Shown one piece after another: positions 26,701-38,700 of a stretch of DNA of 64,000 bases. Position 1 is the first letter of the stretch, and every line of letters starts with the position of its first letter. The notes beneath the pieces were generated by a model that saw nothing but the letters and a program-made list of their open reading frames with translations, did no database searches and had not been told where the DNA came from. Both the position numbers and the translations under genes were made by a program. The stretch covers positions 26,285,464-26,349,463 of the forward strand of contig OZ024929.1 in assembly GCA_964017235.1 (NCBI GenBank), written 5' to 3'. Origin of the DNA: Sabellastarte sp. h YS-2021 (Eukaryota > Annelida > Polychaeta > Sabellida > Sabellidae).

Positions 26701-29700
26701 CCCTGAGTTTTACCAGTTCCTAGAGAAAGAGGGCCGTGAACTACTCAATTTCAACCCTGATGAAATCTCAGGTAAATACACAGGAAAGGTAAATACATAA
26801 AGTAACCATACCTATTGTGTGAATGTACTTTAGGAACCTTTAAATATTTATGCTCTGAAGTATTTCTTTGAACACAGACTCTGTTTGAAGGTTATTTTAT
26901 GGACTAGTTTAATTACCTCCACCAGGGGTTATGTTTTTCTGTGTTCATTGTCTAATTGATTGTCTATCTGTGTTTGTAACTCCAAAAGTAATAAATAATT
27001 CTTTTTGGAAGTTTTATATGGGTAGGGCCTAACCAGAGGAAGAAGTAATTAAATTTTGGGAAAGATTCAAATTATATTCTGGAATCCGGGTGCAAAAAAT
27101 GTACATCAGATAACTGTTTATCAGTAGGTTTAGTGTATAGAGTTTTGCGTGGTTTCTGGTATATGGGTCTATTTTGACCATGGTGTTCAGGAATGGGATT
27201 TCACTTGTGCTTTGTTCACATGTGAATTTAACTGTATCATGTATATTGTTCATGTATTTCATAAATGTGTCCATGTTCTTCCTTTCCCTTCATTGTTCAC
27301 CCCACCCTGCCACACACACACATACACACACCCAGCCAGCCCAACCCTCTGTGAAGTCTTATTTCACAGCACAGAGGCCTGCTTAACACACCCCCTCAAA
27401 GCAAAGAAGGTATGATGATTACTTGAACAAAGTACCGACCTCACAAATGCTCCTCAACCCAAACAACACTTATTCCTGTGCTTTCAGTTAGTGGTAGAAC
27501 GCTTGTCTACAGACATTGAATGGTTGGTCCAAATTCACAGTCGTAGCGATGATCGATCCGGAAGTAGTTCCTATCGATTCATCATTATCATCGAAAATTT
27601 TATAATCTTTCGTTACCTTTCTTTATGTATCTAAATATCCACATGTTTTTAAAAAATATTTTTATTTCGTTAATACATCCTATCTAATGGACAATTGCTT
27701 TACCGGTCGGCACGACCGGTCCCGTCAAACGCCAGAAAAAGACGTCCTGTATATAATACCGGCAGGATCGGTCAGGAGAGTGCATTCATCATTATCATCG
27801 AAAATTTTATAATCTTTCGTTACCTTTCTTTATGTATCTAAATATCCACATGTTTTTAAAAAATATTTTTATTGCGTTAATACATCCTATCCAATGGACA
27901 ATTGCTTTACCGGTCGGCGCGACCGGTCCCGTCAAACGCCAGAAAAAGACGTCCTGTATATAATACCGGCAGGACCGGTCAGGAGAGTGCATTCGCCAGG
28001 TGGGGCATCATTCTTCCTTTCTAGACGTGACGTCATAGCATCTTTTTCGTTTGGCGCGTGGAGAGTGAAGACGTGTTTTCAACGACAAGGAAATTTTGGT
28101 TTTATACCGAACTCATCCGTTTTATTTCATATTTGAAGTAATTCAGAATTTTTATCTACAACTATGTCATCACCAGGACAAAGACGAGGTTCATGCGGAC
28201 ACGCTATGGCTGGGTTCGACACCCACTGCAAGTGTGCACGGTGTAGGGACAAAGGGCTAGGCGACAACCCCTGCGTCCTGAAGAAGGAATGCGTGATTTG
28301 TAAAGGGTTTACCCCTGAGCAGTCCCTTCAGCTGGCTACGCCTACCTATAGGGACAGGAAAGACAAGAAGATGACCTCCAATGCTACGACCTCATCCACC
28401 TCCACTCTTGTGGACCCAGCACACGTTAGCATACTGGGTAAAGTGGAAAAGGTCAAGGCTGTGCAGACGACCCCTTCCAAGAAGACGAAACGTAGTGAGT
28501 CTCCCAAGCCGTCTGCTAGTAAGAAAAGATCTTCAAGCAGTAGACCTACAACTGAAGATCTCCAGCATCTGGATGACAAGTGGGGAGAAAGATTTTCCAG
28601 ACTTGAGGCTATGCTGCTAGCCAAGGCTTTCACAGTGCCGGTTGAACCGGTTGTGAAGCCGGCTTCAGATGTGACTCCCTCTCAGAAGTCCTTTTTTGAC
28701 CCTGGTGCCACCACCAGCAGTCTTCCTGTGGAGAAGAGTCTACCAGCTGAGAAATCCGGTCCCTGCCTTGACCAGGCTACCGGTAGTGCTGTAGAGGAGA
28801 TGCAGACTGCCACCCAGCCCTTGGGGCTCCCGGTGCAGGGATAGCAACCCAGCCTGTTCAGGCCCCCGGTTCGTTCCCAGAGGTTCAACCCACCGGTGAT
28901 GTGGATCTGAGTGCAGCTTCTGACAATGAAGCTGAGCAGTTCAGCGAAACCGGTTTCCTGGATGGTGACATCCACCGGGACCGGTCAGCAGACAAAGATG
29001 CTTCTAGAGATGACCCTGAGACTGAGCCCACTGAGGAGGCAAACTACAGGGAAACCATGAGGGGTGTGAGGAGCTTCATGAACTGGCACAAGGTTCCTGA
29101 GTTCGAAACTGTGTCCTCTGCTGCAGATGACAACCCTTTGCCGGTACCCGTGTCCAGCCAACCGGTAAAGTTAGTGTGAAACTTCCTGTGGATGACTGGT
29201 TGTGCAGGAAGATGTCCAGTCTTAACCTCACAGTCAAAGAAGGCTACCCTACCAGGAATTCTGATAACACTGGCCTCCTCAGGGATCAGTTCATCAAAAC
29301 CCCTAGACCTTCTAGATGGTACAGGATGCATGCTGAAAAAGAGAGTGAGAGTTCTACAGTTCGTATCTGGTCACCGGATCCGGCTAAACTCAACCACTCT
29401 TTCAGCAGGATTGCCAGAAAAAATTTGCCCTCTGCTCCACCCTCTCGAGCCTTCAGTCAGGATCTCCTCAGACGCTGGGAGAGGGCAGCTCGTGAACAGA
29501 CAATAATGTGTAACCAGGCTGCTGGTTTGTCAAGGTGTTTGACCAGGGTCCAAGACTCTATGAACTCTCAGTTAAAAACCCTGCGTCTGGACAGTAAGGG
29601 GAAGTCATCTGAGAAGGTGAAGCAAGCTGTTAGTGAACTGGAATATTTGACCACTTTCAACCGGTCAGTATCTCAAGCAATGGCCAGGACTATGCAAGAT

Positions 29701-32700
29701 CTTTCAGAGGCAGTTTTTATTAACATGGCCAACTTCACCCTTGCTCCCCGGGATAGTTACTTGGACTATCTACATGCTGGAGTTAAGCAGGGTACGTGGC
29801 ATGCCTTGAGAACATCACCAGTTCATTTGAATGCTTTATTCCCGGACCAGCTTATATCTAAAGCTGAGGAGGAAATCTGTAAGAGCGAAGAGAGGCATTC
29901 TTCCGGTACTTCACACCGACAGCAAAGTCGCTTCCACCCATATGCTGCCAGTGACAAGGTTACTAGCCATCACACCGACAAGAAGAACGTCCCTGCTTGG
30001 AAACAGATCAAAGACAAGCAGCAGGCTAGGAAAGGTCGTGGCAAGGCCTCAACTTTTACACAGAAACCTGCCAAGGGGTTCAAGTCTCATAAATGACAAT
30101 CACTGTATTTTTCCAGTGACCGGTCAGAAGAACTCTGTACTTATTACCGGTCAGGGAGACTTGAACACAACACCAGTGGTTTCAGAGAACAGCAAAGTGA
30201 CTTTAAATTTCAATGTAGGCTCTCATGTTGCAAATGCTCATATTGTCACCGGTTTGCACAAAGGAAAGGCGTAAATCCCACCTTTTGTCAAATGTACACA
30301 GAAATAAAATATGTGAAAAATGTTTCTTGTGTAGGTCACTTGTGTTCTGTAAATCTTGTCACCAATGCCCAACATGCTGTTATAGATCCTCCTGTAGGGG
30401 CGAGGTTAAATCAGTGTTGGGAGAAATGGGAAGCCTTGGGTTCGAGTCCAAAAGTAGTCACCACACTGAGGGAGGGTTATACTCTTCCGTTCCGGTTCAG
30501 ACCTCACTTAACAAGGTCACCGACTGTAATAAGCAACTACCACAATCCAACCAAACAGGCCTTCCTTGTGGAGGCACTGCATCAGCTGATAAACAAAAAT
30601 GCAGTCGAACCGGTGGAAAACCCAAACTCACTGGGGTTTTACAACCGGCTATTTTTGGTACCCAAACCCAACAACCGGTGGAGACCGATTCTGGACTTGA
30701 GCACCTTGAACACCTTTTTGAACACAGAGTCGTTCAAGACCAACAGAGGAACGTTGGCAGACCTTGACAGACAAGATCAGATCAATACTCTCGGATCCGG
30801 TATGCCCGGTCCGGAAATTTATGTCCCTCATAGGGCTACTCACAGCAACAGAAAAACAAGTCCACTTAGGGCGACTACACATGAGACCCATACAGTGGCA
30901 CTTGAAAAACAACTGGAGGGTCCCAGAATCACTGGAAAAGGTGATACCGGTTCCCAAGTCCCTCCACCCCCATCTAAGGTGGTGGCTGGAGGAAAGCAAT
31001 GTGCTACTAGGTCAACCATTACACCCTCTACAACATGCTCTGCAGATCTTTACAGACGCATCAAACGAAGGGTGGGGCGCTCACTTGGACGACCATACTG
31101 CAAGAGGAACTTGGTCCCTTCCAGAGAGCAAGTTACACATAAACCACTTAGAGCTAAAGGCTGTATTTCTAGCTCTAAAAGAGTTTCGAACCCTGGTCTG
31201 CAACAAGACAGTGTTGATAGCTACAGACAACACAACAGTGGTTGCCTATATCAACAAAGAGGGGGGGGGGGTGAAGTCGGGGTCGCTGTGTGCCCTACTG
31301 TGGAGAATCCTGTCCTGGTGCACCAGACAACAGGTAACCCTCAGGGCACGTCACATCCCCGGCCGGCTGAACGTGATAGCAGACAAGCTATCCAGACTTG
31401 GCCAGACCATTCAAACAGAGTGGTCACTTTACCCAGCAGTGTTCCAAGCTGTATGCTCAAGGTGGCACCAGCCAAAAGTGGACCTGTTTGCCACCAGGTT
31501 CAACAACAAACTGCCACAGTTTGTGTCACCGGTTCCAGACCCCCAGGCTTGGGCAGTGGATGCACTCAGCCTCTCCTGGGAGGACCTGGACCCATACGCC
31601 TTCCCACCGGCAGCCATCTTGGGCAAAGTGGTGGAGAAGCTCCAGGACTACCCCTGCAACAAAATAATTCTGATTGCTCCAGGGTGGCCCAACATGCCCT
31701 GGTTTTGGGACCTGGTGGCAATGTCAAGCCAGATCCCACTGTGTCTGCCCTGCATACCAAACCTTGTGTCTCAGCCCTTCAACCAGGTCCTTCACAGGAA
31801 CCTGTGGCAGCACGAATTGAGGCTCCTCAAAGAAGATCAACCAGATCTGTCTATGAGGCAAAGTGGACCATTTTTACAAAGTGGTGCCTCGGTAATCAGG
31901 TGGACTTGAGGCCACCACCTTTGAAAGCCATTGCTGACTTCCTCCTGCACTTGTTTCAGGACAAGAAGTTGCAACCAGGCACTATTGATGGCTACAGATC
32001 AGCCATTGCTGACAAACTGGGCAATTCCACCATTAATGTCAGTAAGGATGAAAATCTCACTCGTCTCCTGGATAGTTTCCATAGAGACAGACCCAAGGGC
32101 AGGAGGGGCATACCCTCCTGGAGCCTTTCTCTGGTGCTTCACCAGCTGACAAAGGCTCCCTTTGAACCCCTAAAAGAGGCCTCCTTGAAACATCTGACCT
32201 TCAAGACTGTTTTCTTGTTGGCCTTAGGTTCTGGTAAACGCAGGAGTGAGATCCATGCTTGGTTACATAAGAACATCAGACACCAGTCAGACTGGTCTCA
32301 GGTGTCTTTGTACCCCTCACCCAGCTTCCTATCCAAGAACCAGCTGGCTAAGGAAGGTCCAGATAGTGTGGCTCCAGTGGTCATTCCAGCCTTGGCACCA
32401 TCTCTGGATAAGTCACTCAAGGGTGACAGGTCCTTATGTCCAGTTAGAGCCCTGCGCTACTACTTGGACAGGACTGCAGATCTCAGGCAGAATAAGGAGT
32501 TAGTCTTTGTCTCCTTCAAGAAGGGCTTTGACAAAGACATCTCACCTGCCACCATCTCCTCATGGATTAAACAGACTGTGATTCTGTGCTATGAGCTCTC
32601 TGACCGGGAGGCCCTCACCTTACATCAGGTTAAAGCCCATGATGTTAGGGCCTTTGCTGCCTCTAAGGCTTTCCAATCAGGGATTTCCTTAGATCAGATC

Positions 32701-35700
32701 TTGTCAGCCTGTCACTGGAAGTCTCACAATACCTTCACCCAATTCTATTTGAAGGATGTTGCCTGGGCTGACTTGGAGCTTTTCCACCTGGGACCTGTAG
32801 TGGTTGCCCAACAGGTGCACCACCAGGCCCAGAAGTGAGGAGATATTGTATATATGTAAATATGTACATATTGTAAATATGTTAAATATGTACATAATGT
32901 AAATATTTGATGTACATATATTTTCCAAAAAAAAACAACTGTGACTTGCTTCCTTTGGGAAGTTTATTTCTTCTGGGACTGAACTCAGCCCCTCTCTCTC
33001 TCTATCTTTCCCTTCTCAGACCGACTCTAGAAGGAAAGGAAAAAAGGTGGGGGGGGGGGCAACGTCGGTAGACTCCTGGTTAACCGGTGAGTTGATGGCC
33101 GACCTTGACCTGCCAGGGTTCTCTGACCCTAGGTCAAATGGGCCTGTACAATTTTGTTTGTTATGACTTCACATAAGTCCCTAGCTGCTTACCCGCCTAC
33201 CAAGCGGTAGTTATTCAGCAATTGTCCATTGGATAGGATGTATTAACGCAATAAAATTGCAAATTTAATAAGTAAATTAAATTTTTATAAGTTAATACCC
33301 TATCCAATGGACAGGCAAGGCCCACCCAACCGGCCCCGCTATCAGCTTACTAGGGGTCTTACCAGGATTAGACACGAAAAAGATGCTATGACGTCACGTC
33401 TAGACAGGAAGAGGAAGTACGATGTGCCACCTGGCGAATGCACTCTGCTGACCGGTCCTACCAGTATTATATACAGGACGTCTTTTTCTGGCGTTTGGCG
33501 GGACCGGTCGCGCCGACCGGTAAAGCAATTGTCCATTGGATAGGGTATTAACTTATAAAAATTTAATTTACTTATTAAATTTGCAATTTAGGCTGTTTCC
33601 TTAATAAACTGACAGATTTGTCATGAATTTTGGGTTTGTTTATATCTGCCGCCATATATGCAGGGAGTAAGCGTTATTGGTAGATTCTAAATGTTGAAAC
33701 ACCGTTATTCCTACCGCATCAACATTACGCTTCATCCCGGAATTTGTTTCATGATATAACTAACAATGGAATTGATTATGGCTCCAGCATCGCTCGGAAA
33801 AATGGACGATTAATCGACCATGCAACTTGGAGGCGATTCCCATCACTACTTTCAGTGTAGTTAAGGAAGGCCTGGATAACAGTGATAAAGTGGAGTTTTG
33901 TTCCGTAGAGAATGATCTAAACCTCTTCCAAGATAATGATTAAATATTATCCGATGCTGATGAACTCCTTCAGTCATTGATTAGTGATTTATTTATCACA
34001 AACACTGGCCCATTCCTGAACACCGTGGTCAATTGATTATTTAAATGTTTTCCAGTAACAGTTATTTTTGTTTTTATTGACACAGAAAGACACAGTAACG
34101 CACATATAAAATAATACACCATTTTTTGTTAATAAACTTTGTTAACTCATACTTGTATGTAAAATAAATGCACTTACTCTGTATGAATCATCATGCTACA
34201 CAATCTTACCTGAACCTCAAACTTTCAGACAGTACTCCCATAAAATATCTGATTGGAATATTTCCATCAAGTAAATATATATAAGGCAATATACCTCAGA
34301 CCAGAAAACTCAATTGACCTTTTCAAGGTCAGAATCAAAGCTTCCCAAATCTGTAAGATGACTAGTAAATTTTAAATCATCTGTACATACAATATAAGTG
34401 TTACAACCTTTTAAACTGACATACAGCAGGTGGCAGTTCCATTGTATACAGCATATATTGAAACATTGGCATACAGAGATATACAGGGCCTGTACTACAG
34501 GCCCAACACCTGTATCCGCCCGTATACCTCCTGTATACATGTATACATCTCTAGACCAATCAGATGTCTGGATTTGACCAGAAAAGTTATAGGAAGGTGT
34601 ACTAAACAGTATACAACCATTTTTGGTGTACATTTTAAATGGTAGAAGTGTTTTCAAATCAGCTTCTGATGAGACCTTCAGGTTTACAGGTCAAAGGGTA
34701 TTAAAGGAAACCATTTTATATACCTCAGGCATCCATTTAATTTCTATCTTGTGATTTATAACACATTGTAAACTTTCACTGTATAGACTGGCAAACATAT
34801 TGTTTAATATATTGACAGTATTTAATAGAAACAAATAGTTTTAAATGTTCGTATATAATATTTTATGTGTTTGGTTTGTCATAACATGAGAAAATTTTCT
34901 GAAACCTGTTATTACAGATAATAGTCATTGGTTATTAAAAAACTGGAAGCTGTTTTCTGAGTTAGCAATCTTAACATTCTTGATGAAAAATTTGCTATAA
35001 GTTATCATCTTTTCAGATTCAGAGGATGATGATTCTGAGGATGAAAGTGGACCAAGTCAAAAACTACCCAAGCTGGAGGTCTGGTCTATGAATTTAAAAT
35101 GTATCTGTAATACTTGAGACAGGGTCCCCAGGTGTGGGTGTTGTTTTTTTAGATCATTTTAGAATTGTGTTCAAGTTGGATACTTTGTCTGATTTCCGCA
35201 TTCAAAGTTATTTTTAGGCGGGTTGCGTGTAACCAACCCACCTATTAGATTGATGTGTCCGACGTCCATCTGTCTGTCCACCTTTTCCTTTCCGGACTTT
35301 ACCTTGAAAACGATTTGTCAGATCGAATTCAAACTTGACAGGGAGATAGATCACCATCATAGCTAGGTTCCTTTCGAAATTGGTGTAATTCTGTCTGTTC
35401 GTTTGTCCGTCAACATTTCCGTTTCTGGACTCTTACTCGAAAATGTTTTGTCCAATCGAATTCAAACTTGACAGAGCTAGATCACAATCACAGCTAGGTT
35501 CCTTTTGAAATTGGTGTAATTCTGTGTGTTCGTTTTTCTGTTTTTTGTCCGTTTGTGTGTCCGTCAACATTTCTGTTTCCGGACTCCAACTCGAAAACGG
35601 TTTGTCCAATCAAATTCAAACTTAACAGGGAGATAGATCACCATCATAGCTAGGTTCCTGTCGAAATTGGTGTAATTCTGTCCATCCGTTTGTCTGTTTT

Positions 35701-38700
35701 TTGTCCATTTGTCTGTCCGTCAACATTTCTGTTTCCGGACTCTTAACTCGAAAACGCTGTTTCCAATCGAATTCAAACTTGACAGGGAGATAGATCACCA
35801 TCATAGCTAGGTTCCTGTCGAAATTGGTGTAATTCTGTCCATCCGTTTGTCTGTTTTTTTGTCCATTTGTCTGTCCGTCAACATTTCTGCTTCCGGACTC
35901 TTTACTCGAAAACGCTGTTTCCAATCAAATTCAAACTTGACAGGGAGATAGATCACCATCATAGCTAGGTTCCTTTCGAAATTGGTGTAATTCTGTGTGT
36001 TCGTTTGTCCGTCAACATTCCGTTTCTGGACTCTAACTCGAAAATGTTTTGTCCAATCGAATTCAAACTTGACAGGGAGATAGATCACCATCATAGCTAA
36101 GTTGCTTTCGAAATTGATGTAATTCCATCCTTTCGTTTGTCCATTTATAGCCATAGATACAATTATGTAACCTAGATTACAAGTTTTACATTTCTTAGCA
36201 TGTCTAACACATTCACCTTAACTGGGTGACCTAACATTTCTTTCCTTATTTCTAAATGTAATTACAGCAGTCGCTAACCTTATTGCTGCCTGCGCAACCC
36301 GCCTTTTGGGGCATCTTTGACCCTCTTATCTCTGTGTGTCAGTGGTTTTAACTGATTTCTTGAAAACATTTAATTTTGGTGGCAGAATTTCTTAGTATGC
36401 AATATTGGTAATATTAATGTGTAAAAGTTTGCTTGTGGTATTATTGATCAATAAAGAGGTGTCACTGTGAAGTATTAGTACATCTGTTAATCAATAAGTT
36501 ACTCTTCAGGTGGCTACTGACAGTGAAGATGAAGAATCAGAAGCAGAAGAAACAGTGAAAAAGTCTAAGAATAAAGCAGCCAAAACCAGCGTCACTATCA
36601 AGATGGTCAACCAGTGGTCCAAGGCCCTCAATGTAAGTGGCTTGTGGTGTTAAATAGAAAAAAAACTCCACACAGTCTTCTGTCTTTATAAATCAATAAG
36701 AAAGGTGACATGTTTTTCCAATCAAATTCACTAACTCTACACTGACTGAAATTTAACATCAGTATCTATCTAATCAAGAAATTTTAATGAAAGCCTAAAA
36801 CCCCAATCACGTTACAGGTGGTACTTCCTGCGGTTATAGGTTTTACTCTGAACCATCTCCAAGGATGCCTCATATATTTCGAGATTTGGTGTAATCTATC
36901 ATACTACATGTGGTATAACCTGTGGTTTTATGCATTGGGTGAAATGCCCCTGTCCTTCAGCTACTGTCTGAGGTTCGTATGTGAACTTGTGGCACAGTGG
37001 TAAAGTGTCCAATACCTTCTCTCACCTGATGTCACTGTATTCACTGAAACATGACCGAGTTGCAACCTTACATACACTGTTCACCACACCTTCAGTTACC
37101 GTATTAAAAATTACATCTGCGTGTGCTTATTGTGAGGCAATCGGAGGCGGAAAGTTAAAACATTTTAAAATGTCCGCAGGATGCGTAAGGTATTGGACAT
37201 GTTGCCACTGTGTCAGTAGTTCGCATACCAACCTCGAATAGTAGTTGAAGGAGAGGGGCCTTTCCCCCAACACCTATAACTGCGGGTTATACCACCTGTT
37301 TTGTGATTGGGATATAAAATGGCTGAAAATGGGTGAAATATGGGTTTAAATGTAAATGTATTTAAATGTATTTTAAATGCTCTCTCACTACATTCATTTT
37401 AAAATTGCACGAGAAAGGCATTAAGATTTTGGAAAAAAACCCCCAAAAAAACAGACAAACAAACAAACAAAACAAACCCAATATTTTTAACACTTTCAAG
37501 TAAATTCCAAACACATTTTACCTTGTCATATAAAAACATCAATATATTTATTTTTTATATTTATACCTGTTACAAGTAACCATATCCTTTATCATGCTGC
37601 TGTTTTTCAGCAGAGAAAATCTCCACAGGTCCATTATCTGGCTGTGGGTGTTTTTAGTGTAGTTGTATGTTTATGTTACATGTGGTCATGTTCTGTATTT
37701 TTCTGCCCTTTTTAGGAGAGAGATTCTCTGCAAGCCTTTCATCAGGTTGTCAGTGCGTTTAAGGCGGCGGTGCTGGAGGCGGGGAGTGAAAATACAGAGA
37801 CCCTCTCAAAGTACAGAGTGGAGGGCACTACAGGTATGTATCACAGAACCTGTATTATCTGAACTTGCAGAACAACTTCTCTTATCTGAATCAACACCAA
37901 AAGCTCGGTTATTTGAACTTATGTTGTCGAGATTTTGGTACTGTTGTAATTCTGGTATCTTACTTATTTTGCTCCATGTGGGATCATAGGCCATTGACAA
38001 GCTGTCTCCAACTTGCTCAGTCTGTTGCATCATTCTCTAGCAAGTCCCAACTTTTGCCTGTCGTTTTTTCATTGTTTCTCCTGTCTGATCTTCTTTTGTT
38101 GTGAACTCATTTTAATTTGTTCAGATATTTACTTTATTACTTTGTCAGTTAACACAAGACTGCTTCATGTTATAAAAACTGTTCTTCATGCAAGTGCCTC
38201 ACGTACCCTGTTACAGGCTTTCTAAAATATACCAAATGTTACTTAAACATAGGAATGGACAATAAACTTGTAGAATTTATAACCTTTTATCTTTTATCAC
38301 AATTTTGTAATCCCTTTGCAAACTTATATGCCAAGTCATGTTGAAGTTGAGGTTTCACATCCTTTCTGTGGCTAATGTTGTATCAGGGCAGGTTCTTAGC
38401 ATATCAAATTGGTTGCCGTCAACTGAGTTTGAACCTATGGTCTCAAAGGTAAGAGGCAAGTGATTAAATACCAGATTTGTTAACAGCTGAGTTCTGCCAG
38501 TCCTGCTTAAAGACAGGGGGAGATCTTGTCAGTGTTATATGCAATTCTTTGTGCCTTGAAAACTGTTTCCAAAGTTGGTGGGCTTTATTTTCTCAGTCAA
38601 AAGAATTGAGCATAGTGCAGTTGACTGCTTATTGTATCCCTGGCGCAAAGCGGGGATACTATGGAATCATCGTCGTCGTCCACGTCCATGGAGATTTCTT

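Larger units (their letters stand above)
27867..33589 (+). mobile_element. DIRS-like tyrosine-recombinase retrotransposon, defective
   Basis: A 5.7 kb element inside NOC2L intron 3, same strand as the gene. Order: left inverted repeat, gag, RT start, RNase H with a methyltransferase-like tail, tyrosine recombinase overlapping it, internal complementary region, right inverted repeat. DIRS elements copy RNA to a circle and integrate with a tyrosine recombinase, leaving no target duplication, as seen here. Edges are inferred from the internal complementary region at 33218-33313, whose halves match the two outer edges. Gag has two frameshifts and the RT palm is deleted, so the copy is non-autonomous. 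Confidence 0.9.

Noticed and set aside
28346-29331. Minus-strand open frames inside the DIRS gag
   Set aside because: Opposite-strand shadows of gag with no recognisable domains.
30225-30767. 180-codon frame with CEKCFLC...CHQCPTCC cysteines in the DIRS element
   Set aside because: It overlaps the true RT frame, which has clear family motifs; the second half is the wrong frame of RT. The cysteine part may be a real upstream segment but cannot be assigned.
31261-31270. Ten-G run in the RNase H frame considered as a frameshift site
   Set aside because: The reading frame continues correctly on both sides, so the run only adds a residue.
35622-36154. Minus-strand open frames with repeated [13 protein letters not shown]
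   Set aside because: Artefact of the family A tandem repeat; the same peptide would arise from any copy and no gene structure is seen.
38385-38470. Possible minus-strand tRNA-like sequence (GGTTCAAACTC); similar weak signals near 780-850, 17400-17460, 27485-27540 and 41925-42000
   Set aside because: B-box-like words without a full A-box/B-box pair at proper spacing or a second copy in the window; may be old SINE pieces but not supportable.
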